The position numbers were made by a program, and so were the translations under genes. The notes under the pieces are model-generated. The model saw only the letters and a list, made by a program, of their open reading frames with translations. It was not told the origin of the DNA and did not search any database. Positions 1 to 7,461 of a stretch of 44,927 nucleotides of DNA are shown here, piece by piece (the first letter of the stretch is position 1; the number at the start of each line of letters is the position of its first letter). Source of the DNA: a bacterium TMED88 (GTDB lineage Bacteria > Myxococcota_A > UBA9160 > UBA4427). Location of the stretch: assembly GCA_002171515.1 (NCBI GenBank), contig NHEP01000129.1, positions 1 to 44,927 on the forward strand, in the 5' to 3' direction.

Positions 1-1
1 A

Positions 2-175
2 GCCACAACGGCGATCTCGTCGCGGCTGGGGCATGCCGACGAGCGAACAACTCTTCGTTCTTACTTGAGACCCTCGACACCCATGGACGATGAAGCTGCC
101 GCATTGGCGGACACTCTGTTTTCTCGCGCTTCTGCGGACCAAAAAGCGGACTGGAACGAGAATCGGTCACGATAA
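2..175 (+). CDS. Tyrosine recombinase/integrase, C-terminal fragment (5' end outside window)
   Basis: The frame starting at base 2 is open from the window edge to a TAA at 173-175 and encodes 57 residues. It contains SSRLGHADERTTLRSYL, the typical end of the phage-integrase catalytic domain: LGH holds the conserved histidine, and the tyrosine nine residues after the motif is the expected nucleophile that attacks DNA. It is followed by an acidic/alanine tail (DDEAAALADTLF) common in genomic-island integrases. Known of the family: these enzymes cut and rejoin DNA at att sites. The gene is partial only because the window starts inside it. It converges on the next gene, with 10 bp between the stop codons. 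Family assignment is fairly sure; XerC/D versus island integrase cannot be decided from the tail. Confidence 0.78.
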   Translation, partial: ATTAISSRLGHADERTTLRSYLRPSTPMDDEAAALADTLFSRASADQKADWNENRSR

Positions 176-185
176 ACAAGCCTTA

Positions 186-1748
186 TCAGTGACTTACGTA
201 TACGCGATCAAAATAGAGTTGATTAATTTCGTCGAGCAAGGTGTCCCGAAGAATGACGACCTGCCTTTCTTCTCGTGAGAAGTCGATCAAATCCGGGTTA
301 TAGACCCAGTCGCCCAATGCCCACCGCAAAACAATCGCTCCCTCAAAATCGCGGGATCGGCCTCGCGAGCGGTCATTCAAACGGTTGAGTTGGCCATACG
401 TGAAATTTTCGTCGTAGTCGAAGGATGAATCGCGATCGTATCGCGCTCCAGCGCTCAGGGTGACTTCCGGCCACCACGCCCGCCGGTGGATACGGCGCCG
501 AAGTTTTTGCCAATACTTCGGCTCTAGCCCCGCTCGCTCGAGCGCTCTGCGAGCAATCGCCCCAAGCTCGGGTTCACTCTCTTCTACTTCCAAACGATCG
601 AAACCAGCCGGCCGCCGCCGCGATCGACCCCAAAGCCCGTCTCTCCCGGCCACAAAAAGATCATTCCCTTGCTGGGCCACCGCTCGCGTGGTCATTGACC
701 CGAGCGGCATCCTCGCCCGCCTCCACCGAGACGGCCATTTTTCAGCCCAAACCAATCCGTCCGCCGAGGTGACCCAGATCTGGCCATCCGTCCTGAACAG
801 TCGAGACATTTTAAAACCAGGCGGTAGATCGGGATCGACACGATCTTCTCGCCCCCGTTCCCCTGACCGATCCGACCCCGAAAGCAATATCAACTGGCGT
901 TCAAAAACCAAGACCAACTGCCCACCGGCCGCGTCCCAGACGCCATCCACAGCGGCGAGCCCAATGGGCCAGCTGGACACCTCAACACGCTGTGGCGAGT
1001 GAACTCGAAACAAGCCTCCCTCTGCCTCGACAGCCACTCGGTAAAGATGATTTGCGAGAACAATCCAAACGTCAGCTTGCCAACGAAATTCTGACTCGCT
1101 GACAGAATGACCCGGCGCCACAGCAACCACCGGTCGCGTCGGAAGCTCCGACGTGAATCGCCGCCAGCCAGTCCGAGCATCAAAAAGCCAAACGCCCTGA
1201 TCGGTGCCCACCAGGAGCAATTGATGAAGGCGAGCCAAGCGTCGGACTGCGCCCTTTCCTGCACCGCCGGTCGGTGTCCAACTTTGCCGCTGGCCTTTGG
1301 GACTAAATCGGAACAAGCCCTCAGTCGTACCGACCCAAAGATCGCCGTCCGTCATGAACACCATGTCCACGACTTCTCCGGGAACAGTCCGGCTGAATCG
1401 CTTGATCAGGGCGCCTTCGGCGAGCTCCCCGAGAACGAAAACCCCTCGCCCACCAATGGCCAATCGGGCACTCATCGGATCCCTCGCGACGAAAGTCACG
1501 GGGCCGGCAAAGTCGGCCCGCCTCAACCGCCAACGACTCTCGGGAACGTACTCAGGCACCGGACCAGAGAACGCCCGAACTTCCGATGTCGTGGCCATCT
1601 CCTCACGACTGACCGCTACTGCGAAGACTGGAGGCGGGAATCCAAGTAGGACAAGCAGGCAGATCGAACCATGAGGCCACAGGGCGTCAGGACGGCAAGC
1701 GGACAGAATGAGCAAAGCGGGCATGTCGCCCGAAAACGCAAACTCCAT
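186..1748 (-). CDS. Exported beta-propeller-like protein with envelope-type C-terminus, probably 3'-truncated
   Basis: 520 residues. A hydrophobic N-terminus (about residues 10-43) looks like a signal peptide. Residues about 70-390 contain repeated blade-like units with motifs such as DLWVGTTEGLFRFS, QLLLVGTDQGVWLFD, QIWVTSADGLVWAE and DLFVAGRDGLWGRS, typical of the two-component-regulator propeller repeat. The last 100 residues differ: WWPEVTLSAGARYDRD, then a stretch ending LDEINQLYFDR, which resembles a TolC-like or other outer-membrane periplasmic segment. From memory, related proteins continue for some tens of residues after this helix, whereas this one stops five residues later (VYVSH), next to the integrase tail. 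Function unknown; probably periplasmic or outer-membrane associated. The ATG at 1748 is used; an ATG eight codons downstream is equally possible. Confidence 0.7.
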   Translation of the reverse strand: MEFAFSGDMPALLILSACRPDALWPHGSICLLVLLGFPPPVFAVAVSREEMATTSEVRAFSGPVPEYVPESRWRLRRADFAGPVTFVARDPMSARLAIGGRGVFVLGELAEGALIKRFSRTVPGEVVDMVFMTDGDLWVGTTEGLFRFSPKGQRQSWTPTGGAGKGAVRRLARLHQLLLVGTDQGVWLFDARTGWRRFTSELPTRPVVAVAPGHSVSESEFRWQADVWIVLANHLYRVAVEAEGGLFRVHSPQRVEVSSWPIGLAAVDGVWDAAGGQLVLVFERQLILLSGSDRSGERGREDRVDPDLPPGFKMSRLFRTDGQIWVTSADGLVWAEKWPSRWRRARMPLGSMTTRAVAQQGNDLFVAGRDGLWGRSRRRPAGFDRLEVEESEPELGAIARRALERAGLEPKYWQKLRRRIHRRAWWPEVTLSAGARYDRDSSFDYDENFTYGQLNRLNDRSRGRSRDFEGAIVLRWALGDWVYNPDLIDFSREERQVVILRDTLLDEINQLYFDRVYVSH

Positions 1749-1874
1749 GCCGAATCGGTCATCCCCAGAAAGCCAACCGCGCCGCCATGAGCCGATCCGG
1801 GCTCCTTTCGGCTAGAGCCCTCGTTCACGGGAGGCCGCTTGACGCTCGCCTCCCCCTCCAGAAGACTCCCCGGT

Positions 1875-2303
1875 ATGGGGAAAACAATCCGACTGCTTGT
1901 TGGGCGATCCGCTCTGTTCACCGCACTCTCGGTACTGCTCGCTGTGCCCCCTTCGCCTGCATGGGAAAGAGAGGGAGAGCAAGTGAGCGAGGGCGATCAC
2001 CACTCGATGAACATGAACGAAAATCTCCAGCTGGAAGCCGCCGGGGAGACGGCCCGACAAAGGACCGAGCAGATGGTCGACGAGGGCCGCCGCGGACACC
2101 GCGAAAACGACGCTGAGTTCAGGGGCCCGCGCGAAGGGCTTCATGAAGCGACCGCGTACCCAGAGTACACGTCCTCGGCCACAGTCACCGAAGCCGATCT
2201 TCCGAGCGCGACTGACCCGAACAAGACCGAAAACGAAAACCCAAAAGAAGCGGATGAAGCATCCGAGACCCGGTCAAAGGACCAAGAGGCCGACATCCCG
2301 TGA
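1875..2303 (+). CDS. Small exported acidic hypothetical protein, coupled to cofD
   Basis: 142 residues from ATG 1875; an in-frame TTG at 1839, with GGGAGG just upstream, could add 12. The N-terminus (MGKTIRLLVGRSALFTALSV and following) looks like a signal peptide ending near PSPAWE. The rest is hydrophilic, low in complexity and rich in E, D, N and T, with no domain I recognise. Its TGA overlaps the GTG start of cofD (GTGA at 2300-2303), which supports real translation and coupling to the F420 operon. The hydrophilic tail could be a disordered periplasmic protein. Role unknown; a link to F420 is suggested only by the overlap. Confidence 0.5.
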   Translation: MGKTIRLLVGRSALFTALSVLLAVPPSPAWEREGEQVSEGDHHSMNMNENLQLEAAGETARQRTEQMVDEGRRGHRENDAEFRGPREGLHEATAYPEYTSSATVTEADLPSATDPNKTENENPKEADEASETRSKDQEADIP

Positions 2304-3331
2304 GCTCTGACCAACGTCTGGAGGCGAAGGCCTCCGGCCCCGTCGTCGCCTTATGTGGTGGAGTCGGTGCGGCCCGCTTTCTTCGGGGCCTCGTTCGAGT
2401 CCTTCCCCCCGAACAGATCGTCGCCATCGTCAACACCGGGGACGACCGCGAATTTTACGGTGTCCACGTTTCCCCCGATGTGGATATTGTCGCGTACACC
2501 CTGGCGGGCTTGGTGAATACAGAAGTCGGTTATGGCCTTTCCGGCGATACCTTTCAACTGATTGAAACCTTGGCCGCCCTCGGCCACGAGACGTGGTTCC
2601 GGCTGGGAGACCGCGATTTCGCGCACTGCCTCGATCGCACTCTTCGACTCCGAGCGGGAGAAGGGCTGGCACAGATCACCAACGACCTGCGAAAAAAATT
2701 GGGCCTTGGGCTTCGCATCCTGCCGATGGCCGAGACGCCCTGCCCCACGATGGTTCGACTCGAAGACGGCCGAACGATGCACTTTGAGGAATATATGATT
2801 CGCGAGGGAGCGCCCGATGGGGTGGCCGCTGTAGAGCTCAATCACGCGGCTCAAGCAAAGCCCGCACCGGGTGTCATCGAAGCCATCCATTCGGCCCGCA
2901 CGATCCTTTTTTGTCCCAGCAATCCTGTGGTCTCAGTCGGACCCATTCTGAGCGTCCCCGGTATCCGAGAGGCCGTGGCCCAGCGCCGCGGAAGAGCCGT
3001 CGCGGTCTCCCCGATCGTCGAGGGCGCCCCCATCAAGGGCCCCGCACGTCAACTTCTGAGAGGGGTCGGCATCGAGGTGTCCGCCCGGGGTGTTGCTCAG
3101 CACTACCGCACGCATCGGCTGCCGAGCGAGGCCTCCCGAAATGCGAACGCCACAGAACCTGTTGCCCTCATCGACGGTTTCGTGATCGACGAAAAAGATC
3201 GCGCCCAAGCGTCGGACATTGAGGGCTTCGGCCTTGAGGTCGCCGTGACGGATTCCATCATGACCGACGCGGAGGCCTCGGAACGTCTCGCCCGTGTCGC
3301 CCTTGAGTTGGCCAGCCGAAACCCATCATGA
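2300..3331 (+). CDS. cofD: CofD/FbiA: 2-phospho-L-lactate (or PEP) transferase of F420 synthesis
   Basis: 343 residues. CofD joins the lactyl- or enolpyruvyl-guanosine diphosphate made by CofC to the deazaflavin Fo, giving (dehydro-)F420-0 in the cytoplasm. Family marks are the N-terminal nucleotide-binding segment LCGGVGAARFLRGL, NTGDDREFYGVHVSPDVD, YTLAGL, GLSGDTF, RLGDRDFAHCLDRT, and PIVEGAPIKGPA near residue 245. Length fits the family. The GTG start at 2300 overlaps the stop of the upstream ORF, and the TGA overlaps cofC's ATG (ATGA at 3328-3331), so this is an operon. Whether the true substrate is phosphoenolpyruvate, 2-phospholactate or 3-phosphoglycerate cannot be read here. Confidence 0.95.
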   Translation: MSSDQRLEAKASGPVVALCGGVGAARFLRGLVRVLPPEQIVAIVNTGDDREFYGVHVSPDVDIVAYTLAGLVNTEVGYGLSGDTFQLIETLAALGHETWFRLGDRDFAHCLDRTLRLRAGEGLAQITNDLRKKLGLGLRILPMAETPCPTMVRLEDGRTMHFEEYMIREGAPDGVAAVELNHAAQAKPAPGVIEAIHSARTILFCPSNPVVSVGPILSVPGIREAVAQRRGRAVAVSPIVEGAPIKGPARQLLRGVGIEVSARGVAQHYRTHRLPSEASRNANATEPVALIDGFVIDEKDRAQASDIEGFGLEVAVTDSIMTDAEASERLARVALELASRNPS

Positions 3332-3996
3332 GTACAGCTGTCGTCCCCGTCAAGGAGCTCTCACGGAGTAAATCTCGACTTCTACCCCAGCTCTCCCGTG
3401 CAGAGCTTGAGGCCTTGGCACTCGCCATGGCGGAAGACGTCCTGTCAGCGCTTCTGGCCACTCCCGAAATCAATCGGGTGGCCGTTGCAACACCGGACGA
3501 ACGGATCGCCAGAGCCGCTCGGAACCTAGGCGCAGAAGCCCTTCACGGTCCCGATACAGGGCTCAATGCCGCCATTGACGAATCAGTCTTCAAGCTCGGA
3601 CTGAGTGAGGAAGCGCCGCTCTTGGTTGTTCTCGGCGACGTGGCCGGAGCGGAACCATCGGATTTCTCAAGACTCTTTACACGACTCAGTGCGCAACCGG
3701 CCGGCCCCGCCGCCGTCCTCGCCCCCTCTCGCGACGGGGGCACGTCGGCTCTTCTGCGACGTCCGGCGCAATGCATGCCGGCCTGCTTCGGGCCTCAAAG
3801 CGCAGCCCGCCATCGAGAGGCCGCCGCTGCCGCTGGGGTGCCCATTTGGATCGAAGAATGTGAATCTCTGGCACTCGACCTGGACCAAGTGGAAGACGTT
3901 GAGCGATTCGTCCAGACGAATTATTCAGGGCTCAGAACCCGAGCTCTTCTCGACCAGCTCGGCTGGTCCCCCCTCGATGAGGGCGAACCTCGGTAA
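3328..3996 (+). CDS. cofC: CofC/FbiD: phospholactate/phosphoenolpyruvate guanylyltransferase
   Basis: 222 residues, the usual size. The enzyme condenses GTP with 2-phospholactate, PEP or 3-phosphoglycerate to make the activated donor used by CofD. The nucleotidyltransferase N-terminus VVPVKELSRSKSRL carries the nucleotide-binding K/SK residues. Further family marks are VVLGDVAGAEP at about residue 90, then APSRDGGTSALL and a FGPQSAARH segment. It overlaps cofD by 4 nt, and cofE follows 31 nt after its stop. It is the direct metabolic partner of cofD. Compared with the common GDLP motif, this protein has GDVAG, a variant near the acceptor site that could affect substrate preference; that is speculation. 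Confidence 0.93.
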   Translation: MSTAVVPVKELSRSKSRLLPQLSRAELEALALAMAEDVLSALLATPEINRVAVATPDERIARAARNLGAEALHGPDTGLNAAIDESVFKLGLSEEAPLLVVLGDVAGAEPSDFSRLFTRLSAQPAGPAAVLAPSRDGGTSALLRRPAQCMPACFGPQSAARHREAAAAAGVPIWIEECESLALDLDQVEDVERFVQTNYSGLRTRALLDQLGWSPLDEGEPR

Positions 3997-4027
3997 CCTT
4001 CGACCGACGCAATGGAGAAGCATCACC

Positions 4028-4795
4028 ATGACCCCGGCCTCACGCACTCCGGCTCCGCTTCGTATTACGCCCATTCCCGGGATTCCCGCAATTTCCCCGC
4101 AAGACGATCTGGCTGCTGTGATTGACAAGGCCGCACAATCTGTTGACGTAGAACTCTCGGAAGGCGTACTCGTGGTTTGCCAGAAAATCATTTCAAAGGC
4201 CGAGGGGCGTTTGGTGGCGCTCGCCGACGTGGAGCCGAGCCCACGTGCCATCGAGATTGCTCGCGAAGACGAAAAGGATCCACGCCACGTCGAAGTCGTG
4301 CTTCGAGAGACCGTTCGAATCGTACGTCGAGGGCATCGCGTGATGATCTGCGAAACACGGCACGGTTTCGTTTGTGCCAACGCCGGCGTTGACCTTTCCA
4401 ATGCCCCGGATGAAGAGGTCGCGGTCCTGCTGCCCGAGGACTCGGATGCCTCGGCACAAAGACTCCTGTCGGCGCTCATCGCCCGCGGCCATCGAGCACT
4501 CGGCGTCATCGTCAGCGATACCTTTGGTCGACCCTGGCGCGAAGCCCTGGTCGATCTTGCAATCGGCTCCGCAGGAATCAATCCTATTTTGGATGTACGC
4601 GGCGGGCGCGATTGGGTTGGACGTCCATTGGAAGTCACCACGATGGCGACGGTTGATCAACTCGCAGCCGCCGCAGGGCTCTTGATGATCAAGGACGCCG
4701 GGATCCCCGCGGTCTTTGTCGAAGGTCTCCCGGTTTCGGGCGACGGGGGTGTTCGGGATCTTCTCCGCGATCCGCAAAACGATCTCTTCCGCTAA
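4028..4795 (+). CDS. cofE: CofE: coenzyme F420-0:L-glutamate ligase
   Basis: 255 residues. CofE adds gamma-linked glutamates to F420-0 using GTP, completing F420. Recognisable segments are RITPIPGIPAISPQDDL at the N-terminus, VVCQKIISKAEGR, the PRAIEIAREDEKDPRHVE region, RHGFVCANAGVDLSNAP (metal and GTP site) and VIVSDTFGRPWREALVDLAIG. It is the single-domain form, without the extra C-terminal nitroreductase-like domain found in actinobacterial FbiB. The frame is open upstream to 3605, but the ATG at 4028 is preceded by GGAG (4014-4017) and begins where the family homology begins; an ATG at 3977 overlapping cofC is the alternative. cofG/cofH (Fo synthase) are not in the window. Confidence 0.94.
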   Translation: MTPASRTPAPLRITPIPGIPAISPQDDLAAVIDKAAQSVDVELSEGVLVVCQKIISKAEGRLVALADVEPSPRAIEIAREDEKDPRHVEVVLRETVRIVRRGHRVMICETRHGFVCANAGVDLSNAPDEEVAVLLPEDSDASAQRLLSALIARGHRALGVIVSDTFGRPWREALVDLAIGSAGINPILDVRGGRDWVGRPLEVTTMATVDQLAAAAGLLMIKDAGIPAVFVEGLPVSGDGGVRDLLRDPQNDLFR

Positions 4796-4831
4796 GGCTC
4801 TGGCCTTCCACCTCTCAAATGACCTTCAAAA

Positions 4832-4855
4832 CCCGGGGAAATCAGGATCCCCGGG
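4832..4855 (+). terminator. Stem-loop after cofE, possible terminator without U-tract
   Basis: CCCGGGGA (4832-4839), an 8-nt loop and TCCCCGGG (4848-4855) form a perfect 8-bp GC-rich hairpin 37 nt after the cofE stop. No T-run follows, so intrinsic termination would be weak; it may instead protect the 3' end of the F420 transcript. A second weaker hairpin (CAGGG/CCCTG) lies some 25 nt further on. Confidence 0.35.
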
Positions 4856-4983
4856 GAATCCGTGCAGTCGGTCCCAGGGGCGACGCCCTGAAATCCAGCC
4901 AATCAACATTCCCTTTCTATTGGATTCAGGGTGCTTAAATCTTCCGCCCTCGCAGCGTAAAGCGAGAGCGAAGGAGCGAGCTC

Positions 4984-5373
4984 ATGGATCGCCTGACTGA
5001 AAATGAAATGCATTCGGATTGTCATCTCAACGCCCTCCGCATGCCGCGGAACCGCATTACAGCCCATCTGTGTGGTGCGCTTTCGTGCCTTGCGACCCTT
5101 GGGCTGGTCGGAATCCCCGCCTCTGCGGCGGCGCTCGATGGTCGGCTCGCTTCCGGAAGAACACTCGTGATTCAACCGGCGAAACATATCAATGGCCCCG
5201 ACCATGGCCATCATCGACCGGCGGCCGAGGCTGCGCCAACTTCTGGACTCAATCGGTGGGTGAAGAAGACCTTGGCCCGCGTGCCGCTGCGCCCGGTTCG
5301 AATCGGAGAGACCCCGCGTCGGCCCGATGATCCTGAGCCTGGCGTGGGCGTCGTCCTGCGGTTGCCGTTCTAG
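4984..5373 (+). CDS. Small exported hypothetical protein
   Basis: 129 residues. ATG 4984 is preceded by AAGGAG (4971-4976) with 7 nt spacing, a good ribosome-binding site that supports this start. Residues about 20-48 form a signal peptide (MPRNRITAHLCGALSCLATL and on) with likely cleavage after ASAAA. The mature part is about 80 residues, rich in His, Pro and Arg, and ends GVGVVLRLPF; the terminal Phe after alternating hydrophobics resembles a last outer-membrane beta-strand, though the protein is too short for a barrel. No family recognised. It sits between the F420 operon and convergent engB, with 2 bp before the engB stop. Confidence 0.5.
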   Translation: MDRLTENEMHSDCHLNALRMPRNRITAHLCGALSCLATLGLVGIPASAAALDGRLASGRTLVIQPAKHINGPDHGHHRPAAEAAPTSGLNRWVKKTLARVPLRPVRIGETPRRPDDPEPGVGVVLRLPF

Positions 5374-5375
5374 CT

Positions 5376-5963
5376 TCAGAGATGGTCGCGGAGGAGCCGC
5401 CAAAGCTCTGGAAGTCCTTCCTTGGACTGGGAAGAGGTGACCCGAATGGGTACTTCGCGACCCTCCATCTGCGAACGGAGCGCAGCCACTCTTTTCTTGC
5501 GCTGCATGGGCTTAAGCTTGTCCGCTTTCGTGATGGCCACCACAGCGGAAATCTTGCGCTGACTCAGCCAATCCAGCAAAAGGGTTTCGTCGTCGGAAAA
5601 ATCTCTTCGGACATCCTGCAACAAAATCGCCGCCCTCAGCTGTTTGCGACCCTCCAAATATCCCTCAACGAGGCCCCGCCAGGCGTTTCTTTCTTGGCGA
5701 GACACTCGGGCAAATCCGTACCCAGGAAGATCGACCAACAGCAAAGGCTCTACATCGGTGGCCACTTCAAAGAAATGAATCATGCGGGTCTTGCCTGGGG
5801 TGCTGCTGGTGTGGGCCAAGTTCTTGCGACGGACCAAAGCATTCAACAGGCTCGACTTACCTACATTCGACCGGCCCAGAAAGGCGAACTCGGGCCAGTC
5901 GGTATCCGGCAGTTGAGACACTTTCGGACAAGACGTGAGGAGCCCCGCATTCTTCACTTTCAT
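5376..5963 (-). CDS. engB: EngB/YsxC ribosome-biogenesis GTPase
   Basis: 195 residues, the normal length. EngB is a TrmE-Era-EngA-EngB class GTPase needed for large-subunit ribosome assembly. Visible motifs: G1 GRSNVGKSS, switch/G2 SSTPGKTRMIHFF, G3 LVDLPGYGFARV, G4 ITKADK and G5 VTSSQSKEG. The frame stays open upstream, but the ATG at 5963 follows an AGGAGG-type site and starts just before the family homology. That ATG overlaps the stop of the upstream aminotransferase gene (ATGA, 5960-5963), so the two are co-transcribed. Confidence 0.93.
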   Translation of the reverse strand: MKVKNAGLLTSCPKVSQLPDTDWPEFAFLGRSNVGKSSLLNALVRRKNLAHTSSTPGKTRMIHFFEVATDVEPLLLVDLPGYGFARVSRQERNAWRGLVEGYLEGRKQLRAAILLQDVRRDFSDDETLLLDWLSQRKISAVVAITKADKLKPMQRKKRVAALRSQMEGREVPIRVTSSQSKEGLPELWRLLRDHL

Positions 5964-7165
5964 CCTTCCTCCTCCCTCTCCGACTTGCGCTGCGTGTCTG
6001 CCCGTAACTCGTTCAGAACGGGCTCGAGGCGACTGAGCGCCTCTTCGATCGCCTCCTCTTCCACCGCATAGCAAAAGCGAAGCATGCCCTCGGCCTCCGG
6101 ACCGAAATCGATGCCCGGCGTGGTTCCCACCCGGGCTCGCTCAAGCAAGACTTCAGCGAGATCTCGGGAATCGGCGCCGAAAGAACGTGCATCCGCGAGC
6201 ACATAAAAGGCGCCGTCCGGCACCCGCGGAACTCCAAAACCCAAACGACGCAAGCCGCCCACCAAGAGATCTCTTTTTCGCTGATAACCTAATCGCATTC
6301 TTTCTACGTCTGGCCCACCTTCCTTCAGTGCCGCGATTCCGGCATGCTGAACGAAGCGGTTGGCGGAGATGAAAAAATTCTGCTGCATCGTTTGCAAGGG
6401 ACGCGTTGCCCAGTCCGGGACCACCGCCCAGCCGAGACGAAAACCCGTCATCGCGTAGCGCTTTGAAAATCCATCGAAGACAAACGTGTCGGCCTCCAGC
6501 TCCGAAGCAGAAGCGACCTTCCGATCGTCATACGTAAGCCCATCGTAGATCTCGTCTGAAAGAATGGGCAGGCCCCAATGGGCAAGACCTTCCAACGTCG
6601 CCCGGGTCTGGATCGCCCCCGTTGGATTGCACGGGGAGTTCACCAGAATGGCCCGCGTGCGCGGGCTCACCGCTTCAGCAATCCGATCGAGGTCGATCGC
6701 AAACCCGTTCTCTGCCTCTGTGGGAACGAATACGGGCACGCCGCCGCAAAAACGAATAAAATTTGGGTAGCAGGGATAAACTGGCGCCGGCACCACGACC
6801 TCATCCCCCGGATCGATGAGCAACGAAAATGCCAGTAACAGCGCCGGAGATGTTCCCGACGTCACAATGATCCTCTCGGGATCCACCCGAACGCCGAAGC
6901 GACCATCGTAATCCGCCGCAATGGCCTCGCGAAGCGACCTCAGACCCCGGCTATCCGAATACGCGGTTTCTCCCTCAGCGAGGGCCCTTGCCACCGCGTC
7001 GGACGCAGCCCGTGGGGGGGATTCGGCGGGCTCACCAATCTCAAGATGAACCACATCGATGCCCGCGTCCTCCATTCGAAACGCGCGTTCCATCACCTCC
7101 ATCGCGAGGAACGGCCGGAGTTCTGAGGTTCGGTCGGCGAGATGACGTCGAGAAGGCGTTGCCAT
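5960..7165 (-). CDS. PLP-dependent class I/II aminotransferase
   Basis: 401 residues, aspartate aminotransferase fold type I. LEIGEPAESPP at about residue 41, VTSGTSPALLLAFSLL (cofactor phosphate site), NSPCNPTG (substrate/PLP-ring Asn), LSDEIYDGL (Asp and Tyr contacting PLP) and FDGFSKRYAMTGFRLGW with Lys235 as the Schiff-base lysine. All catalytic positions are present. The substrate cannot be read; such proteins are often annotated as aspartate/aromatic or alanine aminotransferases. It is the first gene of a two-gene unit with engB and is divergent from the ccm operon. Confidence 0.88.
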   Translation of the reverse strand: MATPSRRHLADRTSELRPFLAMEVMERAFRMEDAGIDVVHLEIGEPAESPPRAASDAVARALAEGETAYSDSRGLRSLREAIAADYDGRFGVRVDPERIIVTSGTSPALLLAFSLLIDPGDEVVVPAPVYPCYPNFIRFCGGVPVFVPTEAENGFAIDLDRIAEAVSPRTRAILVNSPCNPTGAIQTRATLEGLAHWGLPILSDEIYDGLTYDDRKVASASELEADTFVFDGFSKRYAMTGFRLGWAVVPDWATRPLQTMQQNFFISANRFVQHAGIAALKEGGPDVERMRLGYQRKRDLLVGGLRRLGFGVPRVPDGAFYVLADARSFGADSRDLAEVLLERARVGTTPGIDFGPEAEGMLRFCYAVEEEAIEEALSRLEPVLNELRADTQRKSEREEEG

Positions 7166-7254
7166 CGAGCGGGATTAGCCATGCCGAATGCAGCTGTCAA
7201 GACATGTCCTGCCGCAAGTGTCCGAAATACAAACACTTTTTACAAGCCTGGCGA

Positions 7255-7283
7255 TTGACGCTCCACGGGCCCAGAGCTACCTT
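7255..7283 (+). promoter_or_regulatory. Candidate sigma-70-type promoter of the ccm operon
   Basis: TTGACG (7255-7260) and TACCTT (7278-7283) are separated by exactly 17 nt. The -35 matches 5/6 and the -10 matches the key TA....T positions. It lies in the 296-bp divergent region between the aminotransferase and ccmE and leaves a leader of about 170 nt before ccmE, in which I recognise no riboswitch. Confidence 0.45.
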
Positions 7284-7461
7284 TTAAACAGAGCGGGGTT
7301 GGAAGGCGCGACCGCCGAGAGCCGGTGGGCTCCGGTCAATACGATCCTCTCAGATTCGCCCCGCACCGGTGTCAGCCATCGAAAACCGGGCCGGCCATCA
7401 AGGCGACCACCCAAGTCCCAGGTTGGTCAGGGGCCAACCCGATAAGGAGCAGGGAAGTAGG

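Noticed and set aside
3925-4641. Minus-strand open frame (238 codons) opposite cofE
   Set aside because: Ser/Arg/Thr-rich composition of a shadow; cofE motifs are complete on the plus strand.
4796-4983. Hairpin-rich stretch after cofE as a cobalamin or TPP-type riboswitch
   Set aside because: The hairpins are simple stems without class-specific motifs; better explained as a transcript end.
5295-5312. GGTTCGAATCGG resembling a tRNA T-loop
   Set aside because: The flanking bases do not pair as a T-arm and no anticodon or acceptor arms fit around it; it lies inside a small ORF.
7284-7461. Possible riboswitch in the ccmE leader
   Set aside because: No conserved core of a known riboswitch class was found; only a long leader can be stated.
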